This document shows, one piece after another, positions 57,362-64,000 of a stretch of 64,000 nt of DNA (the first letter of the stretch is position 1; each line of letters opens with the position of its first letter). The position numbers were made by a program, and so were the translations under genes. Source of the stretch: Luteimonas wenzhouensis (GTDB lineage: Bacteria > Pseudomonadota > Gammaproteobacteria > Xanthomonadales > Xanthomonadaceae); the NCBI RefSeq assembly GCF_007859305.1, contig NZ_VOHE01000003.1, positions 1 to 64,000 of the forward strand, in the 5' to 3' direction. The notes under the pieces are model-generated. The model made no database searches. It was not told where the DNA came from and saw nothing but the letters and a program-made list of their open reading frames with translations.

Positions 57362-57507
57362 CGCAGGATTCTCCGCGCATGCCCGGCGGTCGGCAATGCA
57401 CGCCGCGTCGAAGGATGCGCCAGCGTACGTTAGGATGACGGGCCGCGCGCGGCCACCGGCCGTGCGGGATCCGTCCTCTCACGTGCCGTCCGCGAGCAGC
57501 GCCGCCC

Positions 57508-59190
57508 ATGACCCCAGAAGAACTGTTGAGCAAGTACGGTCCCCGCGAGTCCATGGAGTACGACGTGGTCGTGGTGGGCGCCGGCCCGGCGGGGCTGGCC
57601 ACCGCGATCCGCCTCAAGCAGCTGGCCGCGCAGGCCGGGCGCGACGTCTCGGTCTGCGTGCTGGAGAAGGGGTCCGAGCCGGGCGCGCACATCCTCTCGG
57701 GCGCGATCATGGATCCGCGCGCGCTGGCCGAGCTGTTCCCGGACTGGGAATCGCGCGGCGCGCCGCTCAAGCAACCGGTCACGCGCGACGAGTTCCTGTT
57801 CCTGGACGAGGGCAAGGCGAAGGCGACGCCCGGGTTCTTCCTGCCCGACTGCTTCCGCAACCACGGCAACTACATCGTCTCGCTCGGCGCGGTCACGCGC
57901 TGGCTGGCGCAGCAGGCCGAGGCGCTGGGGGTGGAGATCTTCCCGGGCTTCGCCGCGGCCGAGGTGCTGTACGACGACGCCGGCGCGGTGCGTGGCGTGG
58001 CTACCGGCAATATGGGCCTGGGCAAGGATGGCGAGCCCACGCCGGAGTTCCAGCTGGGCATGGAACTGCTGGCGAAGTACACGATCTTCGCCGAGGGCGC
58101 GCGCGGCCACCTGGGCCGCCAGCTGATCGCGAAGTACCGCCTGGACGAAGGCCGCGACCCGCAGAGCTACGGCATCGGCATCAAGGAGCTGTGGCAGGCC
58201 GATCCCGGCAGGCACCAGCCGGGTCTGGTGGTGCACACCGCCGGCTGGCCGCTGGACGCAAATACCTATGGCGGTTCGTTCCTGTACCACGCCGAGGACG
58301 GGAAGATCGCGGTCGGCTTCGTGGTCGGGCTCGACTACGCCAACCCGTACCTGAGTCCGTTCGAGGAATTCCAGCGCTGGAAGACCCATCCGGCGATCCG
58401 CAGGCACCTGGAGGGTGGCAAGCGCATCGGCTACGGCGCGCGCGCGATCACCGCCGGCGGACTGCTGTCGCTGCCGAAGCTGGTGTTCCCGGGCGGCGCG
58501 ATGGTCGGCTGCGAGGCGGGCTTCCTCAACGCCAGCCGGATCAAGGGCAGCCACGCCGCGATCAAGACCGGCATGCTCGCGGCGGAGGCCGCGTTCGCGG
58601 CGATCGGTGCGGGCCGGGCGCGCGACGAGCTGGTCGAGTACCCGCAGGCGTTCGAATCGAGCTGGCTGCACGCCGAGCTGCGCCAGTCGAAGAACTTCAA
58701 GCAGTGGTTCAAGAAGGGACGTGGCCTGGCCACGCTGATGACCGGCATCGAGCAGTGGCTGCTGCCCAGGCTCGGCATCCGCAATCCGCCGTGGACGCTG
58801 CACCGGGACAGGCCCGACCACGCCTGCCTGGAGCCGGCCTCGCGCCACCAGCGCATCGCGTATCCGAAGCCGGACGGCGTGCTCACCTTCGATCGCCTGA
58901 GCTCGGTGTTCCTGTCGAGCACGATCCACGACGAGGACCAGCCCAGCCACCTCACGCTGAAGGACGCCTCGGTGCCGGTCGAGGTGAACCTCAAGCAGTA
59001 CGCCGGTCCCGAGGCGCGCTACTGCCCGGCCGCCGTGTACGAATTCGTGGGCGAGGGCGAGGACGTGCGCCTGCAGATCAACTTCGCCAACTGCGTGCAC
59101 TGCAAGACCTGCGACATCAAGGACCCGACCCAGAACATCGTCTGGGTGGCGCCACAGGGCGGTGGGGGGCCCAACTACGCCGGGATGTAG
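57508..59190 (+). CDS. Electron transfer flavoprotein-ubiquinone oxidoreductase
   Basis: 560 residues, the normal length. VVVVGAGPAGLATAIRL is the FAD loop, GAHILSGAIMDPRAL and GAKYTIFAEGARG-type segments follow, and the C-terminus carries the 4Fe-4S cysteines in NFANCVHCKTCDIKDPTQNI. It passes electrons from reduced ETF (fatty acid and amino acid oxidation) to ubiquinone at the inner membrane. An ATG 15 codons in (MEYDVVVVG) is an alternative start. No etfAB genes are in the window. Confidence 0.94.
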   Translation: MTPEELLSKYGPRESMEYDVVVVGAGPAGLATAIRLKQLAAQAGRDVSVCVLEKGSEPGAHILSGAIMDPRALAELFPDWESRGAPLKQPVTRDEFLFLDEGKAKATPGFFLPDCFRNHGNYIVSLGAVTRWLAQQAEALGVEIFPGFAAAEVLYDDAGAVRGVATGNMGLGKDGEPTPEFQLGMELLAKYTIFAEGARGHLGRQLIAKYRLDEGRDPQSYGIGIKELWQADPGRHQPGLVVHTAGWPLDANTYGGSFLYHAEDGKIAVGFVVGLDYANPYLSPFEEFQRWKTHPAIRRHLEGGKRIGYGARAITAGGLLSLPKLVFPGGAMVGCEAGFLNASRIKGSHAAIKTGMLAAEAAFAAIGAGRARDELVEYPQAFESSWLHAELRQSKNFKQWFKKGRGLATLMTGIEQWLLPRLGIRNPPWTLHRDRPDHACLEPASRHQRIAYPKPDGVLTFDRLSSVFLSSTIHDEDQPSHLTLKDASVPVEVNLKQYAGPEARYCPAAVYEFVGEGEDVRLQINFANCVHCKTCDIKDPTQNIVWVAPQGGGGPNYAGM

Positions 59191-59265
59191 CCGCTCGCGT
59201 CCGCCCGCCGGCGTGCCGGCGGCGGCGCGGTCCCGTGCGGCAAGGCCGGGCCGTGCGCCATGGCG

Positions 59266-60186
59266 TCAGCCGGCGGCGGCGGGCGAGGCGCCGCGTGCCG
59301 GGTTGGCGCGGCGCGTCCACAGGGCGTGCAGGCCGTGCGCGGCCAGGTCCTCCGGATGCCGCTGCACCTGGACCCCGAGCGCGGCGAGCGCGCGCGCGTA
59401 CGCCGCGAGCAGCCGCTCGCTGCCCACCAGGTGCACCGGTCCCGGGCAGGCGCCGTCGAAGGCGAGGCCGCCGCGCAGTTCGTGGCCGAGCAGCAGGCCG
59501 GACAGGTACGAGGGCAGCCCGTCGCCATAGCGGCCGGCCAGTCCGGCGGCGCGCACGCCGAACAGGTGGTGGAGCAGGCCGCTGGCCTCGGCGCTGCGGG
59601 CCAGGCCTGCGTCGAACGCGGCGCCGTCGAATCCCTCGTCGTCGCCCGGCATCAGCGCGCCGACCAGGCTGTGCCGGCGCAGCAGGCCGTACAGCTCGCC
59701 GGTCATGGCGGTGTGGATGCGGTCGATGCGGCCGTCGCGGATGGTCACCCACTTGCTGTGGGTCCCGGGCAGGCAGGCGCGGTGGCGGCCGGGCGGGAGC
59801 CGTTCGAGCAGCGCCGCGAGCTGGCTTTCCTCGCCGCGCATCAGGTCCGGCACCGCGCCGGAGCCGTCGCGCAGGCCCGGCACCAACCACAGCCGGCGGC
59901 CCTCGAAGCCGGGCGGCGCGAAGCGCTGCAGGTGCGCGGCGATCGCGTCCAGCCCGGCGGGACAGTCGAGATACGGCACCTCCTGCCAGCCGCCGCGTCC
60001 GCCGATCATGCCGCACAGCACGAGGTCCGGATCGTCCCAGCCGGCAAGCAGCGCGGACAGCACTTCGGCGTGGCGTCCGTGGCTGGCGTGCGCGCCCTGG
60101 TCGCTGCGCCGGCGCTCGACGATCGCGCCGGCCGCGTCCAGGCGGTACAGGCGCAGGTGGGTGCCGCCCCAGTCGACCGCGATCAC
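59266..60186 (-). CDS. dgoK: 2-Dehydro-3-deoxygalactonokinase
   Basis: 306 residues from a GTG at 60186, which overlaps the stop of the upstream lactonase gene (GTGA). IAVDWGGTHLRLYRLD is the phosphate-binding N-terminus, followed by VLCGMIGGRGGWQEVPYL, CLPGTHSKWV and TGELYGLLRRHSLV, all typical of DgoK. It phosphorylates 2-keto-3-deoxygalactonate for the aldolase encoded at 61380-62003. The frame is open further upstream only because it shadows the lactonase gene. Confidence 0.92.
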   Translation of the reverse strand: MIAVDWGGTHLRLYRLDAAGAIVERRRSDQGAHASHGRHAEVLSALLAGWDDPDLVLCGMIGGRGGWQEVPYLDCPAGLDAIAAHLQRFAPPGFEGRRLWLVPGLRDGSGAVPDLMRGEESQLAALLERLPPGRHRACLPGTHSKWVTIRDGRIDRIHTAMTGELYGLLRRHSLVGALMPGDDEGFDGAAFDAGLARSAEASGLLHHLFGVRAAGLAGRYGDGLPSYLSGLLLGHELRGGLAFDGACPGPVHLVGSERLLAAYARALAALGVQVQRHPEDLAAHGLHALWTRRANPARGASPAAAG

Positions 60187-61094
60187 GCGGGCCGGAACCT
60201 CGGTTCGGGCGCGCCGCTGCCCGCCGGCAGCGCCAGCGCGAACACGCCCCCCGCGGCCGGCATCGCCGCCAGGGTGGTCGCGTCGAGGTCCTCGCGCGCG
60301 GTGGTCACGTAGAGCGTGTCGAACGCCGCGCCTCCGATCGCGCAGCAGGTGGGCCGTCCGTGCGGGATCGCGACCACCCGGTCGACCGCGCCGTCGGGCG
60401 CGTGGCGGACCACGCAACCGCCGTCCCAGTGCGCGTTCCACAGTCCGCCGGCGGCGTCGACGGTGGACCCGTCCGGGGCCCGCCCGTCACGGGTCTCGGC
60501 GAACACGCGCACGTTGCCGAGCGTGGCGCGCGCCGGATCGTAGTCGCCGCACAGGATCCGCGGATGCGCGGTATCGCACCAGTACATGGTGGCGCCGTCG
60601 GGCGAGAAACAGATCGAGTTGGGCACCGCGGCCGGCGGCAGCGGCAGCGGGCGCAGGCCGTGCGCCGCCGAGAACTGGTAGAACCGGCCCAGCGGCGGAT
60701 CCGCGCCGGTCTCGTCCTTGGTGCCGAACACGAAGTTGCCGTGGCGGTCACAGCGGCCGTCGTTGCTGCGGGTGGAGGCGCCCTGTTCGGGCTCGAGCGC
60801 GCACAGCGTCTCCAGTGCCAGGCTCGCGCCCGGCATCGGCGCCGCGGCCAGCCGTATCGACTTGGCCAGCGCCAGCAGCAGCCGGCCGTCCTCGCACAGC
60901 GCCAGGCAGCCCAGCGGCTCGGGCAGGTCCCAGTGGTGGAGCTGTCCGCTGCCGGGCACGTGCATCCACAGCCGCGCCGACAGGATGTCGGTCCAGTACA
61001 GGCAGCCGCGCCGCTCGTCCCAGACGATGCCCTCGCCAAGCCGGCAGCGGCTGTCGACCGCAAGCTCCGCCGTGGCCACGTTCACTGCACCCAT
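60183..61094 (-). CDS. SMP-30/gluconolactonase family lactonase
   Basis: 303 residues from the ATG at 61094, with GGAGGT just upstream. It is a six-bladed propeller with family metal-site segments: RLGEGIVWDERRG (Glu), RSNDGRCDRHGNFVFGT (Asn/Asp), PNSICFSPDG and DGSTVDAAGGLWNAHWDGG (Asp). It should open a sugar-acid lactone, probably galactono- or arabino-lactone given the dgo neighbours. Its end overlaps dgoK by GTGA. Regucalcin-type L-arabinolactonase is an equally good name. Confidence 0.9.
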   Translation of the reverse strand: MGAVNVATAELAVDSRCRLGEGIVWDERRGCLYWTDILSARLWMHVPGSGQLHHWDLPEPLGCLALCEDGRLLLALAKSIRLAAAPMPGASLALETLCALEPEQGASTRSNDGRCDRHGNFVFGTKDETGADPPLGRFYQFSAAHGLRPLPLPPAAVPNSICFSPDGATMYWCDTAHPRILCGDYDPARATLGNVRVFAETRDGRAPDGSTVDAAGGLWNAHWDGGCVVRHAPDGAVDRVVAIPHGRPTCCAIGGAAFDTLYVTTAREDLDATTLAAMPAAGGVFALALPAGSGAPEPRFRPA

Positions 61095-61379
61095 TACACC
61101 TCCCATCGCATCACCATCCGGCCACGCGTCGGCGTGGCGACACAGCGGCTTGCGCCGGCACGGTGGCCGGCCGTTCGAGCCGTTCCACGTCGATCTTCGA
61201 CCCCCGTCGCGGCCCTGGCGCGTCCCAAGGCGGCCCGCGTCGCAGCGCAAGTCGTCCCCGGTCGATCCCTGCCCGGCAGGCCGGCGTGCGCGTGGTCGCG
61301 GATGCCGGTGCCATGCGCCTGCAGCTTCGCGTTCCAGCATACGAAATCCGGCGGCAGGCACGTGGCTGGCGCGGAGTGT
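61095..61379 (-). other. 285-base gap inside the galactonate run, no gene seen
   Basis: It lies between the lactonase start and the dgoA stop, all on the minus strand. Open frames cross it but none has family character or a good start. A galactonate dehydratase (dgoD) is often present in such operons and is absent here. The AT-richer 61335-61352 (AGCATACGAAATCC on plus) could be part of an internal promoter. Confidence 0.4.
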
Positions 61380-62003
61380 TCATCGGTGGTGGTCCATCCA
61401 TGCCTGGCGGAAGCGCCGCGCCTGCGTGCGGGTGCGCTCGACCGGCTGCCCGGCGCGGTACAGCTCGCCGCCGATGCCGGCGCCCTGGCATCCGGCCGCC
61501 CGCCAGACGGGCAGGTTCCCCGGGGTGACGCCGCCGACCGCGAACAGCGGCACCGGAGGCAGCACCGCGCGCAGCGCCTGCACCATGCCCGGCCCGAAGG
61601 TCGAGGCCGGGAACAGCTTGAGCATCGGCGCGCCGGCGGCGAGCGCGGCGAAGGCCTCGGTCGGGGTGGCGAAGCCGGCCATCAGCGGCAGCCCGCGCGC
61701 GGCCGCGTGTGCGATCACGTCCGGCCGCGCATCCGGGGTGACCGCGAATGCGCCACCGGCGGCCAGCAGGACGTCGATCTGGGCGGGTTCGAGCACGGTG
61801 CCGGCGCCGATCCGGGCACGGCCGCCGCAGGCCGCGGCCGCCAGCGCCACGCTGCGCTCCCAGCCGGGCGAGTTGGTCGGGATCTCGATCGCGTCGTAGC
61901 CCGCCTCGACCAGCGCCTCGACGTGCGCCACCGCCGCCTCGGGCGTGATGCCGCGCAGGATCGCGACCAGGGGCAGGCCGAACGGGGACGGGGCCCGATC
62001 CAT
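61380..62003 (-). CDS. dgoA: 2-Dehydro-3-deoxy-6-phosphogalactonate aldolase
   Basis: 207 residues from the ATG at 62003. PLVAILRGITPEAA carries the conserved glutamate/arginine region of KDPG/KDPGal aldolases, followed by EALVEAGYDAIEIPTNSPG, RIGAGTV, and PMLKLFPASTFGP with the Schiff-base lysine. FAVGGVTPGNLPVW is near the end. It cleaves KDPGal to pyruvate and glyceraldehyde 3-phosphate. The NSPG variant fits the galactonate enzyme rather than Eda. It is the first gene after the divergent promoter region shared with the LysR gene. Confidence 0.92.
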   Translation of the reverse strand: MDRAPSPFGLPLVAILRGITPEAAVAHVEALVEAGYDAIEIPTNSPGWERSVALAAAACGGRARIGAGTVLEPAQIDVLLAAGGAFAVTPDARPDVIAHAAARGLPLMAGFATPTEAFAALAAGAPMLKLFPASTFGPGMVQALRAVLPPVPLFAVGGVTPGNLPVWRAAGCQGAGIGGELYRAGQPVERTRTQARRFRQAWMDHHR

Positions 62004-62277
62004 GCGTCGCGCCTTCAGCCGTGCACGCGCCCGCCGGCGCGCGTTGGACCCCTGGCCGCGGCCAGGTCGTCGGCGACGTGGCTGCAGGACGGTCGCGCCA
62101 TCGTGTCTTCCTCCTTCGCGTTGCGGTGTCGCCGGATCCGGCGTCCGCGGCGGCGGCCCGGCCCGGCCGCCGTGCCCCGGCGCGACCACGACAGCCTCGC
62201 GTCACGAACCATGTGCGACAAATGAAATTTTGGCCGTATCCTATTCCGCGGACGCATAGCGCCGAGGGGAGCACATC
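62004..62277. promoter_or_regulatory. Divergent control region between dgoA and the LysR gene
   Basis: 274 bases without a gene. The part nearest the LysR gene (62200-62260) is much richer in A and T than its surroundings, including ACAAATGAAATTTT and CGTATCCTATTCC, and is the likely promoter and LysR-binding zone. An exact operator could not be assigned. Confidence 0.5.
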
Positions 62278-63240
62278 GTGCAGCCGACCACCGCCTGGGC
62301 CGCCCTCACGCGCCTGAAGACGCGCCATCTGGCGCTGCTGCTGCACCTGTACGAACAGCGCTCGGTGCTGCGCGCCGCCGAGGCCGCGCACATGACCCAG
62401 CCGGCCGCCTCCAAGCTGCTTGCGGAAATGGAGTCGCTGCTGGGAGTGTCCCTGTTCGAGCGCCACGCGCGCGGCGTCGAGCCGACCTGGTACGGCCAGG
62501 TGCTGGTGCGGCGGGCGCGCTCGGCGCTGTCGGAGATCGGCCGCGCGCAGGACGAGATCGCCGCGCTGCGCAGCGGCCGCATGGGCCAGGCCGCGATCGG
62601 CACCGTGGTCAACCCGGGCACTACCCTGGTGCCGCAGGCGATCGCCGCGGTCAAGCGCGACTTCCCCGACATCCTGGTCCGGGTGGAGATGGACTACAGC
62701 CGGCCGCTGGTCGCGCGCCTGCTCGATGGCCAGCTCGACATCGTGGTCGGTCGGATCATGGGCCCGGAGGGGGCGTCGGACCTGGCCTTCGAGCCGCTGG
62801 CCGACGAGCCGCACTCGGTGATCGCGCGCGCCGGGCATCCGCTGGCGCAGCGCCCCTCGATCGACCATGCCGACCTGGCGCGCCACGGCTGGATCATGCC
62901 TCCGCCGGGCAGCGTGTTGCGCACCCGGCTGGATGCGGTGTTCCTCGAGCGCGGCCTCGAACCGCCGCGGAACATCGTCGAAACCGCCTCGCTGCCGGTG
63001 ATGGTCCACCTGCTGCGACACAGCGACCTGCTCGCCGCGCTGCCGGCGCAGCCGGTCGCGCCGTACCTGGAGACCGGGCAAATGCGCCTGCTGCCGGTCG
63101 AACTGGGCGTGCGCATGGAGTACTTCGGGATCATCCGTCGCCGCGACCAGCTGCTGTCCCCCGGCGCGGAGCGGGTGCTCGAGGCGCTGCGCGCGACCGC
63201 CCGCCGCCTGTACGCCGGCGGGCGGCCGCCCGGCGCCTGA
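62278..63240 (+). CDS. LysR-family regulator of the galactonate locus (GbpR-like)
   Basis: 320 residues from a GTG at 62278, preceded by GAGGGGAG. The winged helix-turn-helix (SVLRAAEAAHMTQPAASKLLAEMESLLGV, with phasing unit LFERHARGVEPT) is followed by a periplasmic-binding-like effector domain with IGTVVNPGTTLVPQAI and LLDGQLDIVVGRI. The sequence resembles GbpR-type regulators of galactose/arabinose genes. It is divergent from dgoA, the usual layout for a LysR activator and its target. The third TonB receptor 201 bases downstream may also be under its control. Confidence 0.92.
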   Translation: MQPTTAWAALTRLKTRHLALLLHLYEQRSVLRAAEAAHMTQPAASKLLAEMESLLGVSLFERHARGVEPTWYGQVLVRRARSALSEIGRAQDEIAALRSGRMGQAAIGTVVNPGTTLVPQAIAAVKRDFPDILVRVEMDYSRPLVARLLDGQLDIVVGRIMGPEGASDLAFEPLADEPHSVIARAGHPLAQRPSIDHADLARHGWIMPPPGSVLRTRLDAVFLERGLEPPRNIVETASLPVMVHLLRHSDLLAALPAQPVAPYLETGQMRLLPVELGVRMEYFGIIRRRDQLLSPGAERVLEALRATARRLYAGGRPPGA

Positions 63241-63441
63241 GCGGGGGCCGGCGAACCGGAAGCTATTCCGGAAGCATCTACCTGCACCCCGAAAAATCAT
63301 TGGTCGCTCATGGGGACGCGTGCCTAGTCTCGCCGCAGGCAGCGCTGTCGAGCGCTGTCACACGCAGCCGTGCCCGCGTGGTGGGACACGCGGGCCATTG
63401 CGCTGTGCACCGCCTGTCATGTGCCCGTGGGAGGGACCGCC

Positions 63442-64000
63442 ATGCCAATGCTCCGCCAGCGCCCGTATGCCGGGAAGGGCGCAACCGACCCGTTCGTCCG
63501 ACTGCGCCGCCGCGCCCTCGCGCTGGGCGTCGCCGCCATGCTCGCCGCCACCGCCCAGGCCCAGGACGCCGGGGCGCCGGCGGATCCCGTCGAACTCGAC
63601 AAGGTAGTCGTGAGCGGCATCCGCGGTTCGGTCTTCCGCGCCCAGGACATCAAGCGCGAGGCCGACACCTTCGTCGATTCGGTCACCGCGCTCGATATCG
63701 GCGCGCTGCCCGACCGCAGCGTGACCGAAACGCTCTCGCGGATCCCCGGCGTGACCATCGACCGCTTCCTGTCGGTGGGCGACCCGGAGCACTTCTCCGC
63801 CGAGGGCAGCGGCGTGGCCGTGCGCGGCCTCACCCAGGTGCGCTCCGAGCTCAACGGCCGCGACAGCTTCTCGGCCTCGGGCGGGCGCGCGCTGAGCTTC
63901 CAGGACGTGCCGTCGGAACTGATGGCCGGCGTGGACGTGTACAAGAACCAGAAGGCGGACATGATCGAGGGCGGCCTCGGCGGCACGGTGGACCTGCGCA
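63442..64000 (+). CDS. TonB-dependent receptor, N-terminal part (cut by window edge)
   Basis: The frame opens at ATG 63442, preceded by GGGAGGG, and runs off the window after 186 codons. A twin-arginine-free signal peptide ends AATAQAQ and is followed by a TonB-box-like DKVVVSG. The plug begins ALDIGALPDRSVTETLSRIPGVTIDR with GSGVAVRGLTQVRSELNGRD, of the TonB-Xanth-Caul type. Its place after a sugar-acid operon and LysR gene suggests import of a galacturonate- or galactose-containing oligomer, which is inference. The 201 bases before it contain TATTCCGGAAGCAT (a small palindrome) and two GCGCTGTC repeats near 63350. Confidence 0.9.
   Translation, partial: MPMLRQRPYAGKGATDPFVRLRRRALALGVAAMLAATAQAQDAGAPADPVELDKVVVSGIRGSVFRAQDIKREADTFVDSVTALDIGALPDRSVTETLSRIPGVTIDRFLSVGDPEHFSAEGSGVAVRGLTQVRSELNGRDSFSASGGRALSFQDVPSELMAGVDVYKNQKADMIEGGLGGTVDLR

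Overview
The window is a GC-rich chromosomal segment from a gammaproteobacterium of the Xanthomonadaceae (Lysobacter, Luteimonas or Xanthomonas-like). This is judged from the pigment (aryl polyene/xanthomonadin-type) genes, several large TonB-dependent receptors of the Xanthomonas/Caulobacter type, the SapC-cupin-halogenase cassette, LacI-type operators and codon use. It is mostly ordinary core chromosome with a few accessory patches. No CRISPR array, prophage, rRNA or tRNA gene was recognised.

Layout. 1-224: the end of an IS110-type transposase. 290-4798 (minus): four genes of an aryl polyene pigment operon (ketosynthase, chain-length-factor-like ketosynthase, glycosyltransferase, FAD enzyme), apparently without the rest of the cluster on this side. 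4859-8227: dipeptidyl peptidase IV, a structured repeat, and yfcG. 8397-17262: a carbohydrate-utilisation locus (GH3 glucosidase lipoprotein, LacI regulator, TonB-dependent receptor, sugar MFS transporter) tied together by three near-identical palindromic operators. 17434-26331: an UPF0114 membrane protein, then a second TonB-dependent receptor followed by SapC, JmjC/cupin_8, a flavin-dependent halogenase and a DUF6445 oxygenase-like gene.

26360-38644: housekeeping (Kef-type antiporter, uvrD, short 6-phosphogluconate dehydrogenase, Usp, Gfo/Idh oxidoreductase, polA, dinB, gph). A well-structured small RNA with C-rich loops lies directly after polA and looks like the Xanthomonas sX13 type. 38753-43214: a hypothetical protein, btuB under a cobalamin riboswitch, a TfoX C-domain protein, free methionine-R-sulfoxide reductase and bioD. 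43315-53053: two RND efflux systems back to back around one TetR regulator.

53162-56327: a lower-GC accessory island holding a lipase-like putative effector (frameshifted in this sequence) and an ankyrin-repeat lipoprotein that may be its immunity protein. 56461-59190: phasin, queD and ETF-ubiquinone oxidoreductase. 59266-64000: a galactonate-type sugar acid locus (dgoK, SMP-30 lactonase, dgoA) divergent from a LysR regulator, followed by the start of a third TonB-dependent receptor that leaves the window.

The most interesting parts are the lipase/ankyrin pair, the TonB receptor-SapC-cupin-halogenase-DUF6445 cassette, the polA-linked small RNA and the shared LacI-type operators.
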